Assembly (NCBI GenBank): GCA_023954355.1
Contig: JAMLID010000018.1
Coordinates: forward strand, 1-64,000
DNA length: 64,000 nt
Direction of reading: 5' to 3'
From: Oligoflexia bacterium
GTDB lineage: Bacteria > Bdellovibrionota > UBA1018 > CAIPTA01
Both the position numbers and the translations under genes were made by a program. The notes below the pieces were generated by a model that had not been told where the DNA came from, did no database searches, and worked only from the letters and a program-made list of their open reading frames with translations. Shown here one piece after another: positions 7,939 through 16,484 of this stretch; position 1 is the first letter of the stretch; each line of letters opens with the position of its first letter.

Positions 7939-9462
7939 TTACATTCCAGAAAACTGTCTTTGTAGCGCCGTTCTGTTCACGGAGTCGAAGGTGTCTCTTG
8001 GAATGAAATCTACTTGATGGATAGATTTAGGGACGATATTCGAGGGCAATAGTTCTGAAATTTTTCTGAATACATCAGAATCGTTTAAAGGTTTTGCTTC
8101 ATATACTACAGCACAAGAAAACGAAGGCTCTCCCTTATTATTAAATTTAACAAATCCAGCTGCATCTGCGATACCTGTAACGCTCTTTGCAGCATCGTCT
8201 ATAGGTCTAGGTGAAAGATATCCGCTAGAGGTTTTAATCATATCAATTGCTTTGCCTAAAACAGCTATAGTTAAATCTTCTCCCTCTCCCTCAAGTCTTG
8301 CGATTTCTCCTGTATAAATCCAAGTACCTCGTACGCGATGTCTTGTGGCTTCTGCAGCAAGATCTTTATCTGGGTGATAAAAAGAGTTCATTGCATATTC
8401 TGCCGTGACAGCTAATGGGCCTTCTCTTTTTGCATCACCCTCTATTTCGTCGCCGCTCTCATTAAGAACCTTGCATTTTACACCTTGCGCGGGTTTGCTT
8501 TTTGCATTTTCAATATCGAGTGCTGTTTCTACTTCGTCCATAGCAATAGGCCAAACAAATTCATTTCGACCATAGCAACGAAGAACAGGAATATTCAAAA
8601 GCTTAAAAGTTTTTCTAAGACTAAGCGATAGCGATCCCATTCCGACGGTAATGCTTTTCACTCCTGGGAGCATATATTTTTGTGATGCACACCAAGTTAA
8701 AAGTTGAAAGAAAAATTTAGGTGGTCCAATAAAACGAGTAATACTTTTTTGCGCAATATATTCTACGAACTCTTCTACACTAGGCGAGTCTGGATCAATC
8801 GCGCAAACTGAGCCTGTAAAGAGCGGTAATAACATTCCATGAATTAATGCAAAGGGATGTCCCCAATTCATTTTAGTAAGAATTTTATCGTTTGGAGTTA
8901 AGCGGTAAAATTTTTTGATAGCGCTTACTGCAAGATACACCTGTTTGTGATTAAAAGAAATATACTTAGTTTCTTCTCCATACTCTGCGTTTCGCAAAAT
9001 GATTACGGTATCTATTTCTTTTAATGGTCGTTCTGGTGGAGGCATATATGCTGGGTCATATTCTCCCCCTCGTTTTTTTTCAAATTCAATGGTGTTAAGA
9101 GATAGCCCTTGTGCACGCGTAAGTTCTCGTATGCGGTAGTTTTGATCTGAGCTAATTAGAATTGTTTTGATTTCTAGGTTTTTTAAATCTTTAGCGACTT
9201 CATCATCCGTGAGAGCTGGGTCAATAATAAAAATGGGATTGCTAATATTAGTTAGAGCGAAAAATGTTTGAGCAAAAGCTGTTGAGTTTGATCCTAGTAG
9301 GCCGATTCTCTCACCAGCGGGAATTTCGGATTGATAGAGATAGCTTAGTTGCCCTACACGTTTACGTAATTCTGCGTAAGAAATCGATTTGCCCAATTCT
9401 AGAATAGCGGGATGGTTGCCATTTTTAAGAGCTGCCTGCGTGAGCGCGGTGGATAGGATCAT
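7939..9462 (-). CDS. AMP-dependent synthetase/ligase-like protein with degenerate active site
   Basis: A 507-residue protein with the overall order of the ANL superfamily (acyl-CoA synthetases, adenylation domains): ISYAELRKRVGQL near the start, YGRNEFVWP in place of the YGxTE motif, YTGEIARLEG in place of TGD, and GKAIDMIKTSSGYLSP for the hinge. The ATP-grip loop normally reading TSGTTGxPK is replaced by LRNAEYGEETK, and the C-terminal catalytic Lys segment (normally GKxxR-like) reads SVNRTALQR. It is therefore likely inactive, or works on an unusual reaction. It lies downstream of the JAMM-like gene on the same strand. No codon-level decay is visible, so it is probably a functional divergent member. 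Confidence 0.8.
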   Translation of the reverse strand: MILSTALTQAALKNGNHPAILELGKSISYAELRKRVGQLSYLYQSEIPAGERIGLLGSNSTAFAQTFFALTNISNPIFIIDPALTDDEVAKDLKNLEIKTILISSDQNYRIRELTRAQGLSLNTIEFEKKRGGEYDPAYMPPPERPLKEIDTVIILRNAEYGEETKYISFNHKQVYLAVSAIKKFYRLTPNDKILTKMNWGHPFALIHGMLLPLFTGSVCAIDPDSPSVEEFVEYIAQKSITRFIGPPKFFFQLLTWCASQKYMLPGVKSITVGMGSLSLSLRKTFKLLNIPVLRCYGRNEFVWPIAMDEVETALDIENAKSKPAQGVKCKVLNESGDEIEGDAKREGPLAVTAEYAMNSFYHPDKDLAAEATRHRVRGTWIYTGEIARLEGEGEDLTIAVLGKAIDMIKTSSGYLSPRPIDDAAKSVTGIADAAGFVKFNNKGEPSFSCAVVYEAKPLNDSDVFRKISELLPSNIVPKSIHQVDFIPRDTFDSVNRTALQRQFSGM

Positions 9463-9523
9463 AAAAATAGTCTACATGAGTGTAGTTAAAATGTAGATAG
9501 GAAATCTAGTATATAGGATGCGT

Positions 9524-10240
9524 TTAAAATTTTTTAAAATCTTGATTGTTTAAAGTCAGCGAGTGAAAGCCATTTATAACGATAGCTGATTTTAAAAAAT
9601 AGATGTTACTTAAGTAATTGTAAGATTCAATATCTGGTGCGCTAGGTATAACTGTTCCTGCAATATCACCATAGGGATTGTTTAATGAAAATGGATGATT
9701 GTGTATGTGTGCTCTCAGCCTCCATCCCGCTCTAAGATGCGTTCGGATGTAATTTTCAATAAATGGTTTTCTAATAACCGATTGTTTACTTCCCTGTGTT
9801 TGTACCAGTATTCTTATTTTATTTATTTTTGGATTTTCAAAAATGAGTGCTTCAAATTCAACAAAAGCAGAGAAACTACGAATATGTGTATTCAGAAGAA
9901 ATGCTTCCAGGCAATTGATTGGACGAATTTTTCCTACTTGACGAGACAGAATTTTATTAAATCTATTATTTTCAACTCTATCATTTTCATAAAATTTCTT
10001 TTGACGGCGTAATAATTCGTATGGATCTATATTGACTTTATCGGTGATTTCTCTCTGGAATTTTTCTAGCTGAGAAAAATTTCTATGCGGTGCTTGGGTC
10101 AATATCTTTACTGGTAGATCAATTAAGTAATAAAAAGTATCTTCTTTTTGATGAAAAATATTTTTTGGTCTTTGTATATCGCATATAGAAGAGGCGAAGG
10201 TTTGTGCATTTATAAAAAATAGAATTAAAAAGTAAATCAT
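9524..10240 (-). CDS. Exported protein with JAMM/MPN-like metalloprotease motif
   Basis: A 238-residue protein with a signal peptide (MIYFLILFFINAQTFAS). The C-terminal half carries an HNHP motif (His180, His182) followed by Ser200 and Asp203 in PSAPD, with candidate acidic residues Glu128/Glu130 upstream. This resembles the JAMM signature E...HxHP...SxxD of MPN/JAB zinc proteases, but with about 17 residues rather than about 6 between HxHP and Ser. Bacterial JAB proteins act on isopeptide, tail or wall-linked substrates; an exported one beside an L,D-transpeptidase gene suggests a peptide-cleaving role in the envelope. Catalysis is not proven. Confidence 0.55.
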   Translation of the reverse strand: MIYFLILFFINAQTFASSICDIQRPKNIFHQKEDTFYYLIDLPVKILTQAPHRNFSQLEKFQREITDKVNIDPYELLRRQKKFYENDRVENNRFNKILSRQVGKIRPINCLEAFLLNTHIRSFSAFVEFEALIFENPKINKIRILVQTQGSKQSVIRKPFIENYIRTHLRAGWRLRAHIHNHPFSLNNPYGDIAGTVIPSAPDIESYNYLSNIYFLKSAIVINGFHSLTLNNQDFKKF

Positions 10241-10243
10241 AGA

Positions 10244-10984
10244 TTAAGGAGTAAAGTTATCATGATGGTGATCTATAAGACCCCCATTCTCTAATAGAGG
10301 TAAATAACGATCCATTACTTTATGAGAGATAGCCGGACAGCCCTCGCTTAAACCTAGGCGCTGATACTTTTGTTTTGTTTTTGGATCTATTTTTTCAAAG
10401 AAAGTTTCGTCCGCATAACGTGCCTTATGAAATACAATATCTCTTTCGTAGGCAGTATCATTGCTATTATCTAATCCATATAGTCGTAGAGTGACTCCGT
10501 GCCCACCAGTATAGCGTTCTCCCACATAATATGTACCTAGTGAGGTCATTTTTGAGTCTGGTGTGTTTGAGAAAACTTCTGCATATGCATCTTTACCACT
10601 GCCTTTTCCATGAGAAACGTACTCTTTGGAAACATCACCTGTTTCTAGATCGATAAAATAGAAGCGCTTATGTGTAGATGGTAGAGTGAAGTCAATTGAG
10701 ACAATATACCTATGTGACTTAATTTCTATGTCTTTAAAGTAATATGTTCTTTCTTTTTTTACGCAAGGGCGTAGGTTTGTTTCTTCTTTATTCTTGCAAC
10801 TATATACTCTTTGCGATGAGGTGAGGCCCTTATTTGCATTCATACGATCAAGCATTCGATATAGCGATGCCTTAGGAACTCCCGCAGATAGAATTTTATC
10901 TTCGATTTCTTTATGGATTTTTGTATCAGCCACTACCCATAGTGGAGCCAAAAGCACTGTAAGGCTTAAAAAAAACACTTTCAT
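10244..10984 (-). CDS. Murein L,D-transpeptidase-like protein (YkuD_2 family)
   Basis: The protein carries a signal peptide (KVFFLSLTVLLAPLWVVA) and a C-terminal catalytic region with the His of IVFHKARYA and the nucleophile Cys in GLSEGCPAIS, matching the murein L,D-transpeptidase catalytic domain family (PF13645-type). The family forms or edits 3-3 crosslinks or attaches molecules to peptidoglycan in the periplasm. I prefer the ATG at 10984 (MKVFF), with GGGA about ten bases upstream; an in-frame GTG at 10993 adds three residues. It is followed after three bases by the JAMM-like gene, so the two are translationally linked. Confidence 0.85.
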   Translation of the reverse strand: MKVFFLSLTVLLAPLWVVADTKIHKEIEDKILSAGVPKASLYRMLDRMNANKGLTSSQRVYSCKNKEETNLRPCVKKERTYYFKDIEIKSHRYIVSIDFTLPSTHKRFYFIDLETGDVSKEYVSHGKGSGKDAYAEVFSNTPDSKMTSLGTYYVGERYTGGHGVTLRLYGLDNSNDTAYERDIVFHKARYADETFFEKIDPKTKQKYQRLGLSEGCPAISHKVMDRYLPLLENGGLIDHHHDNFTP

Positions 10985-11080
10985 AATTGTCACATCCCAG
11001 AGGGGGTTTACTCGAAGAATTGTTGCTATGCAATAAACTTTTGATTTTCTTCTTCGATTTGTTCGTTATATGAAGTCTCA

Positions 11081-11773
11081 ATGAGAAGTGTGCTTATTTT
11101 TCTAGTATTTTTACTGCCTGCAACCAGTTGGTCTGGTGATGGATGTGTTATTCTTCTTCATGGGCTAGGTAGAAGCGCAAGCTCAATGAGTAAAATAGAA
11201 AATTACATGAAAAAACAAGGGTTTGTAGTTTGGAATGAAAGCTACCCCTCAACAGAAAAGACGATAGAGTCTCTTGCTCTAATCATCTCTAATGCGATTC
11301 AATTTTGTGAGGGCCAAAACAAAGAAAAAATTTATTTTGTGACCCATTCACTGGGAGGAGTCCTAGTACGTCAATACTACCAAGAGAAAGCTGATCCAAG
11401 AGTAGAGGCAGTTGTTATGCTTGCTCCACCAAATAAAGGAAGTGAAGTGGTGGATGAGTATAAAAAATCTTGGTGGTTTCGAAGGTTTTTAGGAAAAGCC
11501 GGTATGCAGTTAGGTACAGACGCAAAAAGTCTTCCTAATCAGCTAAAAGCGATTTCTCTAGATATCGGTATTATTGCAGGCACAGTAAGTAGTGATCCTT
11601 GGTTCTCGTATTTATTTACAGGAGAGAACGATGGAAAAGTTTCAGTAGAGAGTACGAAATTGGATGAAATGCGTGCTTTTGTAAAAATGCCTGTAGGGCA
11701 TACGTTTATTATGGATTCTGATGAAGTGATCGATCAGGTTTACTTTTTTATGTTGAATAAGGCATTTAAATAA
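11081..11773 (+). CDS. Exported alpha/beta hydrolase, lipase-like
   Basis: A 230-residue alpha/beta hydrolase with signal peptide (MRSVLIFLVFLLPATSWS), oxyanion strand VILLHGLGRS, nucleophile elbow THSLGG (Ser90), a likely Asp in TGENDGKV and catalytic His in VGHTFI near residue 207. It resembles small exported lipases/esterases (LipA/PGAP1-like). It should act in the periplasm or be secreted. It stands alone between divergent neighbours. The fold is certain; the substrate (lipid or other ester) is not. Confidence 0.85.
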   Translation: MRSVLIFLVFLLPATSWSGDGCVILLHGLGRSASSMSKIENYMKKQGFVVWNESYPSTEKTIESLALIISNAIQFCEGQNKEKIYFVTHSLGGVLVRQYYQEKADPRVEAVVMLAPPNKGSEVVDEYKKSWWFRRFLGKAGMQLGTDAKSLPNQLKAISLDIGIIAGTVSSDPWFSYLFTGENDGKVSVESTKLDEMRAFVKMPVGHTFIMDSDEVIDQVYFFMLNKAFK

Positions 11774-11822
11774 ACTTACCAATATAAAGTTAACGATTTT
11801 GGTATCTGTCCACAGTTTAAAG

Positions 11823-12368
11823 CTAGGCTAATGGATACGAATATCCCTTCATCTTATAGCTAAAGTAGTTCATGTCACCGATTTTATCTCGGATAAAACC
11901 GAACTTTTCAAATAAACGAGCAATATTTAAAGCATCGGAGCATATCTGAATACAGATTTTTTCGACCTGCCACTTTCTTGCAACTTCTATAGCATCGTTT
12001 AAAAGATTTATGGATAAACGTAATCCTCGGTAATCTGGATCAATAGCCATGTGACAGAGCGTAGCTGTATTGTACGTCCAGCTTTCGTCTAAAGAGCTAT
12101 TGGGGGGAATCAATGTATATGTGCCGATAACTTTATATCCAAGCTCTAGTACTCTTACTATCCCGTGAACGCGTTTCGTTCGAACATCTCTAAGGTTTTG
12201 TTCGCTCTCGCTTTGCTCATAAGCCTGAAGGGAGTTTTTTTCTGTAGGTAAATAAGAGTAAGCAAGTAAGTCTCCAACTTGCAGATCGTCTCCAGGAATC
12301 GCAGAACGAATAAAAATAAAATTGGCAATGTCTCTTTTTAGATAAAATTGGCTTTCTAGTGCTTTCAT
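11823..12368 (-). CDS. GNAT family N-acetyltransferase
   Basis: The protein shows the GNAT acetyl-CoA core: LCHMAIDPDYRGLRLSINLL (motif A with the R/G pyrophosphate loop) followed by VEKICIQICSDALNIARLFEKFGF (motif B, with the common FEKFGF ending). The start is placed at the ATG at 12368 because a strong GGAGG sits seven bases before it; the in-frame ATG at 12386 has no such site. Substrate unknown. The gene is convergent with the hydrolase and divergent from the yceI/bufferin cluster. Confidence 0.85.
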   Translation of the reverse strand: MKALESQFYLKRDIANFIFIRSAIPGDDLQVGDLLAYSYLPTEKNSLQAYEQSESEQNLRDVRTKRVHGIVRVLELGYKVIGTYTLIPPNSSLDESWTYNTATLCHMAIDPDYRGLRLSINLLNDAIEVARKWQVEKICIQICSDALNIARLFEKFGFIRDKIGDMNYFSYKMKGYSYPLA

Positions 12369-12591
12369 ATCAAAACCTCCATCCATGATTTGATGAAAGA
12401 ATAAGGTGATTTTTCGAATGCTTGGTTAAGACTTCTTTTTCTCCTTGTCAGAAAATGGTGAGATTTAGCTAACTTAAGTACAGATTGGATATTGCGGCGC
12501 GTTTTATGTGAAAAATGGAATATTCTGTCACAAAAGTACTTTTTGTTCGAATTACCTAAAGTAGAACTTTATTCAGATTGGGATAGTTTAT

Positions 12592-13178
12592 ATGAAAATG
12601 TCGAATGTTTTATTAGGGGCTTTATTTTTTATCTATAGTATTTCTGTTTATGCAAATCCTGTGGAGTTGGTGATTGATCATGAGCATAGTCATATCAGTT
12701 TTAAAGTAAGGCATTTATTTACAAAAGTAATGGGCAGTTTTGAATCCTATAAAGGAAGCATTAAAATGGATCCAAAAGACTTATCTACTTTAAAAACGAA
12801 ATTAGAAATTGAAACAAAATCAATACAAACTAAAGTGAAAGAACGAGATAATCATTTACGCTCTGCAGACTTTTTTGATAGTAAAAAGTTTCCCAAGCTT
12901 GTTTTGAATCAAAAGAAATAAAAAACATTGAAAAATCAAAGTTTCAAATACTTGGAGTTTTAACAATGCGTGGTGTCTCTAAAAATATTAGCTTAGATGC
13001 AGAGTTTTTAGGGTTTGGAGATGATCCTTATGGAGGAAAAAGAGCAGGATTCACTGCAAAAACTATAATTAATAGAAAAGAATTTGGTCTCAATTGGAAT
13101 GAAACTTTAGAAACTGGCGGGGTATTAGTTGGTGATGAGGTCGAAATTTTAATTGATATTGAAGCGATAAAGAAATGA
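12592..13178 (+). pseudogene. YceI family protein gene, interrupted by a one-base frameshift
   Basis: Two adjacent frames together make one YceI lipocalin-like protein. The first (12592-12921) gives a signal peptide and VIDHEHSHISFKVRHLF; the second continues ESKEIKNIEKSKF and MRGVSKNISLDAEF to 13178. Restoring one T in the GTTTTG run at 12901-12906 joins them into about 195 residues, the normal family length, reading FPKLVFESKEI. YceI proteins bind polyisoprenoid-type lipids in the periplasm. It lies 27 bp upstream of the bufferin precursor on the same strand. Whether the missing base is real, a slippage site or a sequencing error cannot be told here. Confidence 0.85.
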
Positions 13179-13205
13179 ACTTAATCTAAACAAAAAGGAG
13201 TATGT

Positions 13206-13490
13206 ATGCAAAATCATAAAAAACAAATGAGTCTCACTTCACTAGTTGTTGCTGGACTCTTAGCATCTAGTATATCTATGGCCAATGACGGACATGATCA
13301 TTCTCACGAAATGAGTGGATCTAAAGATACAGAAAAATGTGCGGGGATCGTAAAAAAGGGTATGAACGACTGTGGAGCAAATGGTCATGCTTGTGCTGGT
13401 AAAGCTAAAAAAGATAATGATCCGAATGAATGGATTACTGTAAGCAAAGGGACCTGTGCAAAAATCGCAGGTGGAAGAGTTGTTAAATAA
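13206..13490 (+). CDS. bufA: Bufferin precursor peptide (DUF2282 family)
   Basis: A 94-residue DUF2282 protein: Sec signal peptide up to about residue 26 ([15 protein letters not shown]), a histidine patch GHDHSHE, then the conserved core with four cysteines, Cys45, Cys56, Cys63 and Cys84, in [24 protein letters not shown] and KGTC. Bufferins are exported RiPPs in which core cysteines are converted to thiooxazole-type groups that bind copper. The next two genes encode the expected modifying oxidase and its partner. A good AAGGAG precedes the ATG. Four-cysteine spacing matches the family. Confidence 0.88.
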   Translation: MQNHKKQMSLTSLVVAGLLASSISMANDGHDHSHEMSGSKDTEKCAGIVKKGMNDCGANGHACAGKAKKDNDPNEWITVSKGTCAKIAGGRVVK

Positions 13491-14316
13491 ATCAAATCCG
13501 CTAAAAGAGCAGAAAGTCCGAGATCAATGTATTGGTCTCGGACTTAGAAGATCGCATTACGATGAAATACTTAAAAATAAGCCACCAGTATCTCATTTTG
13601 AATTCATTTCAGATAATTTTTTAACATTTAACTCGTATGATTTTTCACTATTAGAAAAAATTCGAGAATCTTATCCACTCTATGCACATGGGGTAGCGCT
13701 TTCTATAGGATCAGACGACGCTCTAAATTTTGAGTATTTAAAGAAAATAAAAGAATTATATAAAAGAATAGAGCCATTAGCTATATCCGATCATCTATGT
13801 TGGAGCTCTATTGGTGGTCACTATTCGCATGATTTATTACCTTTTCCTCTAAGCAAAAAAATGAAAAAACATTTTGTTGAAAAGATACAAAAGGCTCAAG
13901 AGTTCTTGCAAACGAATCTAGTATTAGAAAATATATCTACTTATGTTCGTTTTAATTCAGATGAGATACCAGAGGGCGATTTTGTGGCAGATGTGGCCAA
14001 ACAAAGCGGATGTAAGATTTTACTAGATGTAAATAATGTTTTTGTAAATTCTGTTAATTTTCAATTTTCAGCAGAAGAATATATTGACTCTATAGACGCA
14101 AACCTGGTTGATCAAATTCATATAGCTGGAGCCAAGAAAGTAGATGATTTTTACATTGATGATCATGGGTCAGCTCCAAACGATGATGTGATAGGCCTTT
14201 TGCGAAAAGCCTTAAATAAATATAAGAATGTTCCCATTCATTTTGAATGGGATACTAATATTCCTTCATTTGACCAAATGCTTAAAGAGACGAAAAAAAT
14301 ATGCCAACAGATTTAA
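13456..14316 (+). CDS. bufB: DUF692 multinuclear non-haem iron oxidase (bufferin-modifying)
   Basis: A TIM-barrel oxidase with all landmark segments of DUF692/Mbn[65 protein letters not shown] and FEWD. The His/Asp/Glu residues bind the iron cluster. In bufferin systems it converts core cysteines to heterocycles. It overlaps bufA by at least ten bases in a shifted frame. The GTG at 13456 has AAAGGGA upstream; GTG 13471 and TTG 13480 are alternatives, so the exact start is uncertain. The distinctive HxA rather than HxG in HIAGA is within family variation. Confidence 0.9.
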   Translation: MQKSQVEELLNKSNPLKEQKVRDQCIGLGLRRSHYDEILKNKPPVSHFEFISDNFLTFNSYDFSLLEKIRESYPLYAHGVALSIGSDDALNFEYLKKIKELYKRIEPLAISDHLCWSSIGGHYSHDLLPFPLSKKMKKHFVEKIQKAQEFLQTNLVLENISTYVRFNSDEIPEGDFVADVAKQSGCKILLDVNNVFVNSVNFQFSAEEYIDSIDANLVDQIHIAGAKKVDDFYIDDHGSAPNDDVIGLLRKALNKYKNVPIHFEWDTNIPSFDQMLKETKKICQQI

Positions 14317-15002
14317 AATGGCAAACTCAACTCTATCAGTACATCAGAAAAAAAGATGAGTCAGTATTTCATTCTATTCAGCCTGAGTTTGTGAATAGAA
14401 TGAGTATTTATAGAAATAATTTTTATTTAAATGCGCTAGAGACATTTACACAAATGTATCCTGTTTTATTTAAATATTTGGGCGAAAAAAAATTTAAAAA
14501 ATATCTTTACCTATATTTGCAGAGACATCATGCGAAAGACCCGAATAGAGAAAATTGGAATAAAAATTTTATTTTCTTTTCAAGAAAAGTAATATCTAGT
14601 TTGCCTATGCTAGAACTAATTCGATTCGAATCAGCTCTATTTTTCGTCACTAAACTTAGCGAGATTAAAGAGGTGGATAAGCCCCTCATTATTCAAGCTA
14701 TGATAAGGGGGAATAAAATCTCTCTTGCTGAAAATATCATTTTATTTAAATCGAAGATTACTATTGATCAATTATATGAAACTTCAAAGTATAAAACCTC
14801 AAAAACATTTTTAGTTCTATTTTCAAAGCAGGGGTCTGCTTATTATATGAAAATTTCAAAAGAATTATATGAGTTTTTGGATCGACTTAATAAAGAAGGT
14901 TGGTCAGATGAAAAATTTGAAAAATATTCGACAGATCAACTTGTTCAATTTATATCAGAAAGTGCTAGGCTCGGTTTATTAAAAAAACCGTCATTTTCTT
15001 AG
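14301..15002 (+). CDS. bufC: DUF2063 family protein, partner of the bufferin oxidase
   Basis: A 233-residue protein with the DUF2063 N-terminal signature (MSIYRNNFYLNALETFTQMYPVL) and a helix-rich body ending in a winged-helix-like tail. Database names call it a putative DNA-binding domain, but in bufferin and methanobactin clusters the MbnC/BufC-type protein pairs with the DUF692 enzyme and helps present the precursor. The ATG overlaps bufB by 16 bases. The last 12 bases overlap the convergent ABC gene. No DoxX-like bufD gene follows; the cluster ends here. Confidence 0.85.
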   Translation: MPTDLKWQTQLYQYIRKKDESVFHSIQPEFVNRMSIYRNNFYLNALETFTQMYPVLFKYLGEKKFKKYLYLYLQRHHAKDPNRENWNKNFIFFSRKVISSLPMLELIRFESALFFVTKLSEIKEVDKPLIIQAMIRGNKISLAENIILFKSKITIDQLYETSKYKTSKTFLVLFSKQGSAYYMKISKELYEFLDRLNKEGWSDEKFEKYSTDQLVQFISESARLGLLKKPSFS

Positions 15003-16484
15003 TCCGGGTGACACAAACAGCGACTCTATAAGTTCGAAAAATAATTGCATTAAGATGGCCAATATAGCTGAAGGAATAGCACCTTCTAATATTAAAGAAT
15101 AACTATCTAGTCTAATCCCCGTAAGAATTGGTTGTCCGTAGCCGCCAGCACCGACTAGTGCACCTAGTGTTGCGAATCCAACTGTCATTACTGCAGATGT
15201 TTTAATTCCTGATAAGATAAAGGGCAGAGCTAAGGGCAGATCAATTTTAAATAGCTTTGAATGTGGCGCTAAACCTAAAACCGAAGCTGTTTCTCTTAGA
15301 GACGTAGATATTTGCGAGAGCCCTGAGTGTGTGTTTCTCAATATCGGAAGTAAGCCGTAAAGAAAAAGTGCAATCAATGCGGGGGTATCTCCGATTCCTC
15401 TAAGGCCAACCCAGTTTAAGGGCTTGATCAGTACAACCAGTAAAGCTAGCGCCGGGATTGTTTGAAAAATGCCAACTATAGAAATTAGTACCTTACCTGT
15501 CCATTGGTGCTTTTCGGCTATGATTCCCATGGGTATTGCAAAAATACAAGCAAAGAACAGTGAAATTGCTACTAGATAAATATGTTCTTTTGTTCTTGTC
15601 CAAAGTCTTTCATATAGTGAGGGTGCATTTAGTTCTATTGTTTTTTGGAAATTTGTTTCTATAAAATTTGCAGCTACAGCGCTTTCTGAGCGACCATGAA
15701 TCTTGACGGCTGAGTTTAGTTCTATCATTTTCTCTTCTGAGATTTTTCCTTCAAGAGAACTAAGAAAATGAACAACCTCAGGCGCTTTTTCTTTTAGTTC
15801 TAATCGGTAAAGAAAAACGGCATCATATCGGGGAAAATAGTTTTTATCATCTGTCAAAATTTTTAGATTATAGTGTTCAATAGAGGCATCTGTTGAGTAT
15901 GCGTCCATAACGTCTATGTCACCAGAGTCAAGTGCTCTATATGCTATATCATGATCCAAGCCTTTAATCATGCGATGAGGGAGTAGGTATTTTTGCTTCA
16001 ATCCAGGCCAACCGTCATTTCTTTTTAAAAACTCTTCTGCCCAACCTAGCTTAAGTTCGGGGAACTTTGCTAAATCAGATATTTTATTTATGCCTAAACC
16101 CTCTGCTCTTTTTTTATTCATAGCAACGGCATAGGTATTGTTAAAGCCTATAGAATTCGTAATGCCAATACCTTTTTCTTTTAAAAAGAGTTTTAAGTCT
16201 GATTCTGTTATTTTTTCGTTCTTAATAAGCTCTAGTCTTAGGGTTCCTGTATATTCTGGATAAATATCTATATTTCCAGCAAGAAGGGCATTCCACAGAA
16301 TTCTTGTGCCACCAAGTTCTGCAATATGTTTAACTTGTAGTGTATCTGATTGTATTCCTAAGTGGACGATTTCTCCTAGAATTACAGATTCAGTAAATTT
16401 TTTTGATCCTATTTGTATGCTTTCAGTTGCATTGGCTGAGTTCATGGTAGAAAAAATAAATAGAATATAGAAAAAATATTTCAA
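14991..16484 (-). CDS. Glycine betaine/choline-type ABC transporter, fused substrate-binding and permease protein
   Basis: A 497-residue two-part protein. Residues about 1-290 form an exported OpuAC-like substrate-binding domain (IQIGSKKFTESVILGEIVHL, AELGGTRILWNALLAGNIDIYPEYTGT), and the rest is an ABC permease with several membrane spans and the EAA-like loop (LRETASVLGLAPHSKLFKI). The fusion keeps the receptor tethered to the membrane, as in some OpuC/ProWX systems. The substrate is probably a quaternary amine or related osmolyte. Its ATG overlaps the ATPase stop by four bases, so the two genes form one operon. Confidence 0.9.
   Translation of the reverse strand: MKYFFYILFIFSTMNSANATESIQIGSKKFTESVILGEIVHLGIQSDTLQVKHIAELGGTRILWNALLAGNIDIYPEYTGTLRLELIKNEKITESDLKLFLKEKGIGITNSIGFNNTYAVAMNKKRAEGLGINKISDLAKFPELKLGWAEEFLKRNDGWPGLKQKYLLPHRMIKGLDHDIAYRALDSGDIDVMDAYSTDASIEHYNLKILTDDKNYFPRYDAVFLYRLELKEKAPEVVHFLSSLEGKISEEKMIELNSAVKIHGRSESAVAANFIETNFQKTIELNAPSLYERLWTRTKEHIYLVAISLFFACIFAIPMGIIAEKHQWTGKVLISIVGIFQTIPALALLVVLIKPLNWVGLRGIGDTPALIALFLYGLLPILRNTHSGLSQISTSLRETASVLGLAPHSKLFKIDLPLALPFILSGIKTSAVMTVGFATLGALVGAGGYGQPILTGIRLDSYSLILEGAIPSAILAILMQLFFELIESLFVSPGLRK

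Noticed and set aside
9471..9497. Nested CTACA/TGTAG hairpins between the JAMM-like and AMP-ligase-like genes
   Set aside because: The stem is only 5-7 bp, with no T-tract; too weak to call a terminator or regulator.
13206..13490. Metallothionein or simple copper chaperone for the four-cysteine peptide
   Set aside because: The DUF2282 pattern, signal peptide and adjoining DUF692/DUF2063 genes fit a bufferin precursor better.
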